A stretch of DNA of 51,698 bases from Sulfurovum sp. (GCA_024762315.1 JANTHR010000006.1:1-51698), one strand, 5' to 3'; positions 1 through 7,689 are shown, counted from the stretch's first letter. Translations and numbers: made by a program. The notes: generated by a model not told the origin, from the letters alone.

Positions 1-561
1 CCAAGTATTACCAGAGTTGTTTGGTCTCCAAGTTCTAAGGTATGTACCTACCAAAGTAAGGTTTTCAATAGAGCTGTTGGCAACAGTATAAGCTTCAAAT
101 GCACCTGGGGCTAATAACCAGTCGAAACCACCTACCATTGGTGAGCTAAGAAGTTGACGACCAAGTATAAATGTAGTGTCACCGTAAGTCGCGGTAATAT
201 TTGCCACATTAATGAACGCACCTGTTTGAGAATTTTCCATATATCCAGCAACATCATCTGTAATGTTTGCAAAACCTACAGCAGAAAAGTTCGCTGTAAT
301 ACCGTCAAACAGTTTGTGAGATACATCAAACGTTACGGCTGTACCAAGTTGAGAATTCTCTTTTGAGAACATGTCGTTTGGCGCAGCATCTGTTGTGTAG
401 TAATATGCGACTGCTTTTGAGTTGAGTGTTGTATTGCTGTTACATGCTTCTGCTTTAACTGCCGGAGCTTCAACAACTGGCTCTACAGGAGCGATATCAC
501 CACCTGCAAATGCAGCACTTACTGCCAATGCAGCGACTAAACTTAATTTTGTAAATTTCAT
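1..561 (-). CDS. Major outer-membrane porin (Opr/OprD-like), N-terminal part
   Basis: The gene runs off the left edge, so only the first 187 codons are present. It starts at ATG 561 after an AAGGAA ribosome site. Residues 1-19 form a signal peptide ending AFA, so the mature protein begins GGDIAPVEP. A disordered Pro/Glu/Ala linker follows, then barrel-like sequence (KAVAYYYTT, TFDVSHKLFDGI, FILGRQLLSSPMVGGFDW) typical of campylobacterotal OprD-like porins that form passive channels in the outer membrane. The same mature N-terminus occurs in the barrel protein at 2817-3428. Family assignment is by recognition; the substrate cannot be told from the fragment. Confidence 0.85.
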   Translation of the reverse strand, partial: MKFTKLSLVAALAVSAAFAGGDIAPVEPVVEAPAVKAEACNSNTTLNSKAVAYYYTTDAAPNDMFSKENSQLGTAVTFDVSHKLFDGITANFSAVGFANITDDVAGYMENSQTGAFINVANITATYGDTTFILGRQLLSSPMVGGFDWLLAPGAFEAYTVANSSIENLTLVGTYLRTWRPNNSGNTW

Positions 562-592
562 GTTTTTTCCTTGTTTTAAATTTGGATAAGCA

Positions 593-598
593 AATATA
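593..598 (-). promoter_or_regulatory. -10 element of the porin gene
   Basis: Minus-strand TATATT lies about 31 bases upstream of the porin start and is followed by TGC, a good sigma-70 -10 match. The upstream DNA is AT-rich without an obvious -35 box, as is usual in this phylum. Confidence 0.45.
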
Positions 599-658
599 AC
601 ATATTAGTTAATGAAAGATAAATGAATGGGTGATTAATTTTTAGGCAATTATATTTTT

Positions 659-1204
659 TTACTTCACTGAAGTATGTTTAAAGAAGTCTCTTACATACTC
701 ATAGCCAGAATAGAGGGTAAGTGCAACAGCTGTCCATAAAAGGATCTCTCCACCGGGCCACTCCATCAGCAAAAAACCTATGGCTATCATCTGCATGACC
801 GTTTTGACTTTACCCATCCATGATGCAGCAATGTCAAGCCCCTGGCTTACAGCAGAAACACGAAGTCCGGTAATAAAGAGTTCACGGGTAATAATGAGAA
901 AGATCGCCCATTCTGAGGCACGGCCCAACATCATAAGACCAAGGAATCCCGCAAGTGTAAGCATTTTATCTGCCAGAGGGTCAAGGATCTTTCCTAAAGT
1001 TGTGATCTGGTTAAATGTTCGGGCAATGTAGCCGTCAAAAAAGTCCGTAGCACTTGCTATTACAAAAATAAAAGCGGCCATATAGTCCAGCCAGGTATAG
1101 TGTATGGAGGAGAGAATGGAAATATCACGGTCCACCAGTAGAAAAAACATTACTGGTGCAAGAAGGAGACGAATAAAGGCTAGTGTATTAGGGATGTTGA
1201 GCAA
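659..1204 (-). CDS. pgsA: CDP-diacylglycerol--glycerol-3-phosphate 3-phosphatidyltransferase
   Basis: Integral membrane enzyme making phosphatidylglycerophosphate, the first committed step to phosphatidylglycerol. The complete CDP-alcohol phosphotransferase signature is visible: D54, D57-G58, A61-R62, G71, D75 and D79 (DxxDGxxAR-x8-GxxxDxxxD). The N-terminus LNIPNTLAFIRLLLAP is typical of PgsA, and several hydrophobic segments span residues 10-25, 40-52, 83-107 and 140-160. At 181 residues the length is normal. The start is TTG at 1204, with GGGGT seven bases upstream; no ATG fits better. It begins 12 bases after the stop of the coiled-coil lipoprotein gene on the same strand, so the two may be cotranscribed. 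Confidence 0.93.
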   Translation of the reverse strand: MLNIPNTLAFIRLLLAPVMFFLLVDRDISILSSIHYTWLDYMAAFIFVIASATDFFDGYIARTFNQITTLGKILDPLADKMLTLAGFLGLMMLGRASEWAIFLIITRELFITGLRVSAVSQGLDIAASWMGKVKTVMQMIAIGFLLMEWPGGEILLWTAVALTLYSGYEYVRDFFKHTSVK

Positions 1205-1216
1205 AGTAATACCCCG

Positions 1217-2335
1217 TTATATTTTCTTGCTAAAGACAGCCATTACTTTTTTGTATTTTCCCACAGTGATCTTTTTGGCGATGTAGACTTTTTTCAATGA
1301 ACTGGGATACAGTGCTTCAGTTACGATATAATAGTCACCTGCTGGCACGCCAAAGAAATCAAAATTCCTATCGAGATTAAGTGTTGTGCTGTTAAGATAA
1401 TTGACTGAGGTAGCTGAGAGATGATTGCTTTTATTCTTTAGATAGTAGTTATGATACCAATCGTTGAGCTTAGCACTTACAGGAAGGAGATATATTTTTG
1501 CCTGACGCAAGTTTATTTCTTCTCCTACCGGATTAAGATAGATCACATGTCCGTGGATCTCAGATGTGCCGAATTTATGGTATATTTTCTTGACAGGTTT
1601 GAAACTGAGAGGCTGTGTTGATGGAATGTGGGCTTTTACTTTTTTTGCTTCATGTGGTTTTTTTGCTTTGGCTTCATGAAGTTTTTTCTCTTTAGCCAGT
1701 CTTAGTTCCTCTGCTTTGATCTCTGCAGCTTTCTTTTTCTTTAATGCTTCAGCTTCTTTGAGTTGTTTTGCTTTCAATGCTTTGGCAGCTTTTGCCTCTT
1801 CCAATGCTTTAAGCCTTTTTGCCTCACGCTGCTGTTCTTCAAGGGCTAATTGTTTCTCTAAAGCTTTTGCTTCAGCCTCTTTCTTTTTAGCCTTTAATGC
1901 TTCCAATTCTTTTTTCTTGAGCAGACGGGCTTCTTCAAGTTTCTTTTCCCGGATCTTTTGTGCCACTAAAGCTTGGGCTTCCTGAAGTTTTTTCTCTTTT
2001 AAAGCTTTGGCTTCCTGAAGTTTTTGTGCTTTTTCTTTTTGTTCTTCTTTTGCGCGTACACGTTCAGCCTTCTTACGGGCAGCTGCACTTTTTTGTCTTT
2101 GTGCTTCTGCTTTTTGGGCTCTTTTTTTCTTTCGAAGTTCTTTTTTTACAGCTTCTTTCATTTTGGCAAGATCTTCCTGAGTGCCTTTAGCCGTATCTCT
2201 AAGATCGCTGCTCATTTGAGCTGTAGCCGTATGGGTCTCCGGTGTTGTCGTGAGTGTATAGCCTCTCTCTGCACAGCCGGTAAAAACAAGTATGGCTGTT
2301 GGTATAAAAAGAAGTAAGAAAGTATGTTTAGGCAT
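1217..2335 (-). CDS. Coiled-coil lipoprotein, Lys/Ala/Glu-rich, with C-terminal beta domain
   Basis: A predicted lipoprotein of unknown function. Residues 1-20 are a lipoprotein signal with lipobox FTGC, the lipidated cysteine being C21. Residues about 40-240 are extremely rich in K, A, E, L and Q with TolA-like repeats (KLQEAKALKEKK, KAEAKALEKQ), predicting one long coiled coil or helix. A globular C-terminus (about 250-372) carries EIHGHVIYLNP and DFFGVPAGDYYIV, resembling carboxypeptidase-regulatory-like beta-sandwich domains. A periplasm-spanning rod tethering the outer membrane to a partner is plausible but inferred. Its signal region and upstream DNA resemble those of the next lipoprotein gene (2403-2666). 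AGGGGG seven bases upstream supports the start. Confidence 0.75.
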   Translation of the reverse strand: MPKHTFLLLFIPTAILVFTGCAERGYTLTTTPETHTATAQMSSDLRDTAKGTQEDLAKMKEAVKKELRKKKRAQKAEAQRQKSAAARKKAERVRAKEEQKEKAQKLQEAKALKEKKLQEAQALVAQKIREKKLEEARLLKKKELEALKAKKKEAEAKALEKQLALEEQQREAKRLKALEEAKAAKALKAKQLKEAEALKKKKAAEIKAEELRLAKEKKLHEAKAKKPHEAKKVKAHIPSTQPLSFKPVKKIYHKFGTSEIHGHVIYLNPVGEEINLRQAKIYLLPVSAKLNDWYHNYYLKNKSNHLSATSVNYLNSTTLNLDRNFDFFGVPAGDYYIVTEALYPSSLKKVYIAKKITVGKYKKVMAVFSKKI

Positions 2336-2360
2336 AAGGAACCCCCTGAAAGATTGATTG

Positions 2361-2399
2361 TTGTAACTTTAACGCATTATTGATAAAGAGAGGTTTATT
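2361..2399. repeat. Upstream duplication, copy 1 (before the coiled-coil lipoprotein gene)
   Basis: About 39 bases beginning TTGTAACTTTAACG and ending in AAAGAGAGGTTTATT on the plus strand. A close relative lies at 2707-2746. Each copy sits 25-40 bases upstream of a minus-strand lipoprotein gene and on that strand reads CGTTAAAGTTACAA, a possible -10 region, so the repeat is probably a duplicated promoter. Confidence 0.65.
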
Positions 2400-2402
2400 C
2401 TC

Positions 2403-2666
2403 TCATATAAACACCATGATGCCGATAATAAAGACAAGTACACCGGCTATTGTATTTTTGGTAGTGTCATCAACAGAGCTTTCCTCTGTGTCTACGTCAA
2501 TTACTTTTGTAGTTGCCTGTTGTGCTTCTTTTGCATTTGTAGAAGCAGGTTGTGTACTCTTGGCTACATTTTTCTGGACAGGCGTCGGATGCATGTAGTA
2601 GCTCCTTTCAGCACATCCTGTAAAAAAGAGTGTTACTAAAAGAAAAAAAAGTGTGTGTTTTATCAT
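2403..2666 (-). CDS. Small lipoprotein with C-terminal membrane segment
   Basis: An 87-residue protein that I cannot place in a family. The lipoprotein signal ends FFTGC with the lipidated cysteine at C18, followed by AERSYYMHPTPVQ. The middle is polar and Thr/Ala/Gln-rich, and the last 17 residues (NTIAGVLVFIIGIMVFI) are a hydrophobic segment ending at the C-terminus. A lipidated N-terminus plus a C-terminal membrane helix is an unusual topology for so short a protein. The N-terminal region matches that of the larger lipoprotein downstream (KHT-x-L, TGCAER-x-Y). AGGATG upstream supports the ATG start. Confidence 0.7.
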   Translation of the reverse strand: MIKHTLFFLLVTLFFTGCAERSYYMHPTPVQKNVAKSTQPASTNAKEAQQATTKVIDVDTEESSVDDTTKNTIAGVLVFIIGIMVFI

Positions 2667-2706
2667 TCTGTCATCCTGGGTTCGTAAAGTTGATCATGTA
2701 TATTAA

Positions 2707-2746
2707 TTGTAACTTTAACGTATATTGAGTAAAAGAGAGATTTATT
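2707..2746. repeat. Upstream duplication, copy 2 (before the small lipoprotein gene)
   Basis: Starts with the same 14 bases as copy 1 (TTGTAACTTTAACG) and ends AAAGAGAGATTTATT. On the minus strand TACAAT, a good -10 hexamer, lies about 40 bases before the lipoprotein start. The copies have diverged in the middle, so the duplication is not recent. Confidence 0.65.
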
Positions 2747-2816
2747 GTTCGGATATTAAGCTTAGACATACTACAATAAACTAAATTTTTGTTATATCAA
2801 ATAGGGGAAATAAGAA

Positions 2817-3428
2817 ATGAAAAAATTAGTAAGTTCAGTAGCACTTTTGGCAATAGCGGGTAATCTTTTAATGGCAGGCGGCGATATTGCTCCGGTTGAA
2901 CCTGAAGTGACCATACCTGTAAAAGAGACGGTTCTGGTCGATAATGTGAAATATGACGGGTTTTATGTAGGTGGTGCGTTAAGCCATTTACGTATGAATG
3001 AAGACGGGATATCAAGTGGTTATGCCCTTACTGTTCTGGCCGGATACTACCTCAACAAATACTTTGGAATAGAAGGAAGATATACGCGTACATTAGGTGA
3101 TGTTGATGTAGATAACGGACCGACTACCGTTTCTCAAAGTGATACACTTAGCAATGTGGGTATTTACTTTAAACCGATGTATTCACTGACAACAGGATTT
3201 TCTTTATACGGTTTGGCAGGATATGGAAAATCTACATATGAGAAATCCGGTACCGACTACAGTGAAAGTGGTGTACAATGGGGACTTGGTGCCAAGTATG
3301 AATTATCAAACGGTTTTGGTCTTTTTGTTGATTATCTCAATATGTACAGTGATGATGACTATGATGGTCTTGTGGCGGAAGATATATTATTCAATGCCAT
3401 GAATGTCGGTGCAACATACACTTTCTAA
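2817..3428 (+). CDS. Outer-membrane beta-barrel protein (OmpA/OmpX-like fold)
   Basis: A 203-residue outer-membrane barrel. Residues 1-20 are a signal peptide ending LMA; the mature N-terminus GGDIAPVEP is identical to that of the porin at the left edge. After a short linker, alternating strands (FYVGGALSHLRM, GYALTVLAGYYL, FGIEGRYTRTLG, NVGIYFKPMYSL, FSLYGLAGYGKS, GVQWGLGAKYEL, FGLFVDYLN) and a terminal aromatic strand NVGATYTF make an eight-stranded barrel likely. AGGGGAA nine bases before the ATG supports the start. It is transcribed divergently from the small lipoprotein gene. Function (porin, adhesin or structural) cannot be told. Confidence 0.82.
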   Translation: MKKLVSSVALLAIAGNLLMAGGDIAPVEPEVTIPVKETVLVDNVKYDGFYVGGALSHLRMNEDGISSGYALTVLAGYYLNKYFGIEGRYTRTLGDVDVDNGPTTVSQSDTLSNVGIYFKPMYSLTTGFSLYGLAGYGKSTYEKSGTDYSESGVQWGLGAKYELSNGFGLFVDYLNMYSDDDYDGLVAEDILFNAMNVGATYTF

Positions 3429-3434
3429 AACTGC

Positions 3435-3460
3435 TTGACACACTCCTTCGAATGTGTCAA
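3435..3460. terminator. Hairpin between convergent genes
   Basis: Perfect 8-base arms TTGACACA and TGTGTCAA around a 10-base loop lie just after the barrel gene and before the end of the convergent fabL-like gene. There is no clean T-run on either side, so bidirectional termination is likely but not certain. Confidence 0.5.
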
Positions 3461-3484
3461 AACTTAACTCTTAATTCTTAACTC

Positions 3485-4264
3485 TTAACGGAAAGTAGTT
3501 CCACCATCTACAACCAGTGTTTGACCTGTGATCCAGCTTGCTTCATCAGTACATAAAAAGTAAACTGAACCTGCAAGATCTTCAGGACTTCCCATTCTGT
3601 TCAGCGATGAACGTTTAATGGTCTCTGCTTTTACCTCTTCGTAGTTGGTGAAGGCTTTTAGGGCATCAGTATCGATCGGCCCTCCTGATACTGCATTGAC
3701 CCTGATACCCATTTCACCCAGTTCTACGGCTGCATAACGGCTCATGGCTTCTACGGCAGCCTTGTTCGTTCCATGGCCTGCGTAGTTCTCAATATATATG
3801 AGATTCCCTGTTGAGCTTAATGTTACGATAGCACCGCCACCCACTTTTTCCATACGTACGGCAGCTTCCTGTGAACCGCGTACAAAAGCCCCAACGGTTG
3901 CTGTAAAGATGTTTTGTAAACCTTTTGTTGGCCTGAGCTTCATGAACTTTCCATAACCGCCAACAACAGGACGACCATAGATCATGGCATTGCTGACAAA
4001 GAAGTCCACTCGGTCGAAATCCTGGTCGATAGCTTCAAAAAGAGGCTTGAATTCATCAAGCTCTAAAATATTTAGCGGATATGCTTTTGCTTTGATTCCG
4101 TATTTATGACTTAGATCTGCTGCAATTTCATCTGCTGCTTCTTTGTTGCTGTTGTATGTAAAAGCAACATTTACTCCATTTTGTGCAAATTTTTCTGCAA
4201 CTGCTTTACCGATCCCTTTGGTCGCACCGGTGATAACAAGTGTTTTACCTTTCATCTCAGACAT
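3485..4264 (-). CDS. fabL: Enoyl-[acyl-carrier-protein] reductase, FabL-type SDR
   Basis: Short-chain dehydrogenase likely to reduce enoyl-ACP in fatty-acid elongation. The N-terminal nucleotide site TGATKGIG (12-19) is that of classical SDRs, but the catalytic pair is Y161-x6-K168 (with Y157 just before), the spacing of enoyl-ACP reductases rather than the usual Y-x3-K. The C-terminal half (AVSGGPIDTDALKAF, ITGQTLVVDGG) closely resembles Bacillus FabL as I remember it. At 259 residues it has the expected length. Start: AGGAG six bases before the ATG, inside the end of dapA; the dapA stop is one base upstream, so translation is coupled. As I recall, C. jejuni has the same dapA-reductase neighbourhood. 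Whether a FabI exists elsewhere in this genome is not visible. Confidence 0.75.
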   Translation of the reverse strand: MSEMKGKTLVITGATKGIGKAVAEKFAQNGVNVAFTYNSNKEAADEIAADLSHKYGIKAKAYPLNILELDEFKPLFEAIDQDFDRVDFFVSNAMIYGRPVVGGYGKFMKLRPTKGLQNIFTATVGAFVRGSQEAAVRMEKVGGGAIVTLSSTGNLIYIENYAGHGTNKAAVEAMSRYAAVELGEMGIRVNAVSGGPIDTDALKAFTNYEEVKAETIKRSSLNRMGSPEDLAGSVYFLCTDEASWITGQTLVVDGGTTFR

Positions 4265-4265
4265 A

Positions 4266-5159
4266 TTACGCTCCTACTATTTTATATTTTTTCATGACAC
4301 TTTCGATCTTCTTCATATTTTCACTGCTTGGCGGAACAAGAGGCAATCTATATTCCAATGTATCTATCAGCCCTGCAATGTACATTGCAGCCTTAATAGG
4401 TATTGGATTGCTTTCACAGAACATTACTTTGTTGATCTCAAAGAGTTCATCATTGATTGCTTTTGCTGTTGTAAAGTCGCCCTCAAGGGCGGCGTGTACT
4501 AACTTGCTTTTCATATCTGGAAGTAAGTTTGAAGTCACGGAAGTCACCCCTTTCCCACCACTTGCCAAAATAGGAAAATCTATCGCATCATCTCCACTAA
4601 AGACATAAAGGTCAGGTACTTTTGCCAAGAGCTCAACAGTTCTTTCAATGGAACCTGTAGCTTCTTTGATACCCATAATATTCTGTACATCATCAAAAAG
4701 TCTTTTAACCGTATCAGGAAGTATATCTACACCTGTTCTTCCGGGGACATTGTAGAGCATAAAAGGTACTTTTACAGCAGAAGCAATGGCTTTATAGTGC
4801 TGGTAAAGTCCTTCTTGAGAAGGTTTATTATAATATGGGCTTACAGAAAAAAGTGCATCAACACCGCAAGCTTCAGCATGCTTTGCTATATCTATGGCTT
4901 CATGTGTGGCATTGCTTCCTGCACCAGCTAAGACTTTTGTTGATGTACTTTTACATACTTCTACTGCTATTTCAATACATCTTTTATGTTCATCATGACT
5001 AAGCGTAGCAGACTCACCCGTTGTTCCAACAGGACAGACTGCATCAATATTATTGTCTATTTGCCTTTGGATGAGTTTTGCATAGGTTGCTTCATCCAAT
5101 ATTCCATTTTTAAATGGGGTAATGAGTGCTGTTGTCGCACCTGTGATATAGTTTTTCAT
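4266..5159 (-). CDS. dapA: 4-hydroxy-tetrahydrodipicolinate synthase
   Basis: Condenses pyruvate with aspartate semialdehyde in lysine and meso-diaminopimelate synthesis, so it also feeds peptidoglycan. Counting from the chosen start, GTTGES (45-50) binds substrate, Y136 in YNVPGRTG is the proton-relay tyrosine and K165 in GIKEATG is the Schiff-base lysine. At 297 residues it has the usual length. I chose the ATG at 5159 because AGGA lies eight bases upstream; the ATG two codons earlier (5165) is only two bases from that site. It lies ten bases after the M16 peptidase gene and runs directly into the FabL-like gene. Confidence 0.93.
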   Translation of the reverse strand: MKNYITGATTALITPFKNGILDEATYAKLIQRQIDNNIDAVCPVGTTGESATLSHDEHKRCIEIAVEVCKSTSTKVLAGAGSNATHEAIDIAKHAEACGVDALFSVSPYYNKPSQEGLYQHYKAIASAVKVPFMLYNVPGRTGVDILPDTVKRLFDDVQNIMGIKEATGSIERTVELLAKVPDLYVFSGDDAIDFPILASGGKGVTSVTSNLLPDMKSKLVHAALEGDFTTAKAINDELFEINKVMFCESNPIPIKAAMYIAGLIDTLEYRLPLVPPSSENMKKIESVMKKYKIVGA

Positions 5160-5169
5160 TTGCATTTTC

Positions 5170-6561
5170 CTATTGGTTGTTCTTTTTTAGTATTACAGTA
5201 GTCGAATAGTTGTGATCAAAATACTTTTTGGCTACATCTCTAATATCTTTGAGTGTAATTTTATCTAATTTCTCTTCATATTCAAGTAAAGGCTGGATAT
5301 TCCCTTTGGCATAGTAGTCTCCATAAAGTCCGGCAAGAGAACTTGAACTCTCCAAAGAGTAGATGAATTCAGCTTTTGTGTTGATCTTTACTTTATCGAG
5401 TTCAGCCTGTGTGACATCACCGTTTTTAATTTTTTCCAGTTCCAGAAGTATCTCTTTTTCAACACTTTCAGGTGTAACACCCGGTACACAGAGTGCCATG
5501 ATGAGAAATACCCCGGGATCTTTCATCTCCATATTGTAGCCATATATCTGGTTGACAAGATGTTTTTCATGTATCAGTGTTTTTTCGAAACGGCTGCTTT
5601 TCCCATTACTTAAAATATGACTGATCGCAGAGAGTATGACCTGGTCATCATCTTCATAGTTTGGGATGGAGTAGGTGATAGCAAGTGTGTCGACTTTGTT
5701 ACTCTCTTTATGGAGAACAGCCCGTTTGCTGCCGTCTACTTTGGGTTCTACGAAGTGTACTTTTGGAATAGGGTGCTCATTTTTTATGTTCCCAAAATAT
5801 TTTTCTGCCGTACTGAATACCTCTTCCGCATTGATGTCTCCGGCTACTACCAAAATAGCGTTATCGGGCTGATAGTATTGGTGGTAAAATGCTCTGATAT
5901 CTTCTATTTTCCAGGATTGTATATCTTCCATAAAGCCAATAGGCAGCCAATGGTAAGGATGGTAGGTGTAGTGTGTGTTGAAGATCCTGAAGTAGAGGTA
6001 TCCCATGGGGTTATTGTCTGTTCTAAGTCTTCTCTCTTCTGCTACCACATCACGTTCTTTTTGGAACTCTTTATCCGTCAGTTTGAGATTATGCATGAGT
6101 TCTGCAAAAAGATCGAAGGTCATACCGAGATTTTTGCTGGCCGTTTTGATGTAGTAGTGCGTTTTATCAAAACCGGTTGCAGCATTGTTGACACCGCCTT
6201 TGCTTTTGACGATCACATCGAATTCACCCTCTTTGAGTTTTTTGGTCGATTTGAAACTGAGGTGCTCAAGCATATGCGCCATACCGCTTTTGCCCATGAC
6301 TTCGTTCCTGCTTCCGACCTTATAGTAGATGTCTGTAGTGATCACGCCGGAATCATTATCCATAGGGATTACAACGACCTGTAGTCCGTTATTGAGTGTT
6401 TTTGTAAAATGTTTTGGCAAAGAATTGGCCATTAATACTCCTGTGGTTAAAAATAGTGTCATCACCATTTTTTTAGAGGGTAGAGATTGCTTGTATTGCT
6501 TGGTGATACTTTTAGATAAAAATAAAAGCTTTTTATAAAAAAGCTTATATACATTCCTCAT
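5170..6561 (-). CDS. M16-family zinc metallopeptidase (periplasmic)
   Basis: Insulinase/pitrilysin-family peptidase. The inverted zinc motif HxxEH is intact (HMLEH about 35 residues after the predicted mature N-terminus), and the third ligand lies in VVAEERRLR about 75 residues later. It is a one-unit M16 protein of about 460 residues with an N-terminal and a C-terminal M16 half. The start is uncertain. Reading is open from 6639, inside pyrD, but the ATG at 6561 follows GAGGAG and leaves a basic stretch (LPSKK) before the hydrophobic MVMTLFLTTGVLMA signal. A start at the later ATG would remove the positive charges. Same strand and order as pyrD and dapA; the substrate is unknown. Confidence 0.82.
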   Translation of the reverse strand: MRNVYKLFYKKLLFLSKSITKQYKQSLPSKKMVMTLFLTTGVLMANSLPKHFTKTLNNGLQVVVIPMDNDSGVITTDIYYKVGSRNEVMGKSGMAHMLEHLSFKSTKKLKEGEFDVIVKSKGGVNNAATGFDKTHYYIKTASKNLGMTFDLFAELMHNLKLTDKEFQKERDVVAEERRLRTDNNPMGYLYFRIFNTHYTYHPYHWLPIGFMEDIQSWKIEDIRAFYHQYYQPDNAILVVAGDINAEEVFSTAEKYFGNIKNEHPIPKVHFVEPKVDGSKRAVLHKESNKVDTLAITYSIPNYEDDDQVILSAISHILSNGKSSRFEKTLIHEKHLVNQIYGYNMEMKDPGVFLIMALCVPGVTPESVEKEILLELEKIKNGDVTQAELDKVKINTKAEFIYSLESSSSLAGLYGDYYAKGNIQPLLEYEEKLDKITLKDIRDVAKKYFDHNYSTTVILKKNNQ

Positions 6562-6592
6562 TCCTAGCTCCTCATTCATAATTTTGGAAGCA

Positions 6593-7657
6593 TTACTTCC
6601 AGTCAGCTCCGATAGCTTCTGAGATGTGACTATACCCATCTTTTTTTAATAATGTAATAATCCCTTCATTGATCTCCCTGATAAGAGCCGGACCTTTATA
6701 GATAAGCATAGAGTAAACCTGAACCAGTGATGCACCGGCCTTAATACGCCTATAAGCCTCTTCCGCTGAATCTATACCACCTACAGAAATAAGTAAGGTC
6801 CTTCCATACAGCTCTTTACCGATCGCTTTAAAGAGTTGGTAACTTTTCTCGGTGAGCAGACTGCCGGAAATGCCTCCAAAGCTTTTTGCATGCGGGGTAA
6901 GAGAATAGTCAATGGTCGTATTGGTGGCAATGATACCTGCTGCTCCTGCATCAACCGCTGTTTTACAGAGTTCAACAGCATCCTGTGCTTCCATATCCGG
7001 AGCGATTTTAAGCAGCACCGGTTGAGAGGTGATCTCTTTTGCCAATGCAAAGATGGCTTTGATGAAATTCTCATTCTGCAGATCCCTCAGTCCCGGTGTA
7101 TTGGGTGAAGAGATATTGATCACGATATAGTCACCGTAATCCTTAAATGCTTTAAAGAGTGTTTCATAATCTTCAAGCGCTTCATTTTCAGGTGTTAGTT
7201 TGTTCTTGCCGATATTTATGCCTAACGGATAATCAAAAAAGTAAAGTTTCTTGAGTTGTTGCAGCATATAGTGGCTGCCCTTATTGTTGAACCCCATGGC
7301 ATTTTGTATGGAGTTGTCTTCTATAAGTCTAAAGAGTCTCGGTTTCTCATTGCCTGCTTGCGGGCGTGGTGTCACGGTTCCTATCTCTGTAAACCCAAAT
7401 CCAAGTGTGGGCATTGCAGTGATGTACTGGCCATTTTTATCGAAACCTGCACCAAGTCCCACAGGATTTTGGAATCTTCTTCCAAATATATCTTGTCTCA
7501 GCATAGGATGGGTAACAAAATTCTGTTTTGTAAAGTAGCATAAAAGTGTAGGGCAGTGTGAAACAGCTCTTAGTCCTGATCCGGCAATCGTATGTGCAGT
7601 TTCAGGATCTAGTTTAAAAAGTATTTTTTTGAGGTTCTGGTAAGAAAAAAGTGACAC
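6593..7657 (-). CDS. pyrD: Dihydroorotate dehydrogenase (quinone), class 2
   Basis: FMN enzyme of pyrimidine synthesis that oxidises dihydroorotate and passes electrons to the membrane quinone pool. Class 2 features are an N-terminal membrane-associating helix (FSYQNLKKILFKLDPETAH), GLGAGFDKNG for FMN, and a catalytic serine in NISSPNTPGLRDLQ. TNTTIDY, GGISGSLL and SVGGIDSAEEAY complete the barrel. I prefer GTG 7657, which has GGAGAT seven bases upstream, over the ATG four codons earlier, which lacks a ribosome site. Length 354 residues. A TATAAT box lies just upstream. Confidence 0.92.
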   Translation of the reverse strand: MSLFSYQNLKKILFKLDPETAHTIAGSGLRAVSHCPTLLCYFTKQNFVTHPMLRQDIFGRRFQNPVGLGAGFDKNGQYITAMPTLGFGFTEIGTVTPRPQAGNEKPRLFRLIEDNSIQNAMGFNNKGSHYMLQQLKKLYFFDYPLGINIGKNKLTPENEALEDYETLFKAFKDYGDYIVINISSPNTPGLRDLQNENFIKAIFALAKEITSQPVLLKIAPDMEAQDAVELCKTAVDAGAAGIIATNTTIDYSLTPHAKSFGGISGSLLTEKSYQLFKAIGKELYGRTLLISVGGIDSAEEAYRRIKAGASLVQVYSMLIYKGPALIREINEGIITLLKKDGYSHISEAIGADWK

Positions 7658-7683
7658 TATTATCTCCATAATAAATTAGGGAG

Positions 7684-7689
7684 ATTATA
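7684..7689 (-). promoter_or_regulatory. -10 element of pyrD
   Basis: Perfect minus-strand TATAAT (GGCTATAATC) 26 bases upstream of the preferred GTG start. It lies between the small barrel gene and pyrD, so pyrD can be transcribed independently of msbA and the barrel gene. Confidence 0.6.

Noticed and set aside
5617..6384. A 255-codon open frame on the plus strand across the M16 gene
   Set aside because: Shadow of the real gene: it is antisense to conserved M16 sequence, lacks a ribosome site and has no protein-family character.
6526..6546. AT-rich inverted repeat AAGCTTTTT-ATA-AAAAAGCTT followed on the minus strand by a T-rich tail, resembling a terminator after pyrD
   Set aside because: It lies inside the likely coding sequence of the M16 peptidase (ATG 6561 has a good ribosome site), and its stem holds only two G-C pairs. 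If the peptidase starts later than 6526 the terminator reading would revive.
6547..6580. Repetitive ATGAGGAGCTAGGAATGAGG-type sequence before the M16 peptidase gene, similar in style to TTAAGAGTTAAG at 3461-3490
   Set aside because: Short, low-complexity runs with no clear repeat family; the first contains the ribosome site. Not enough to call a mobile or regulatory element.
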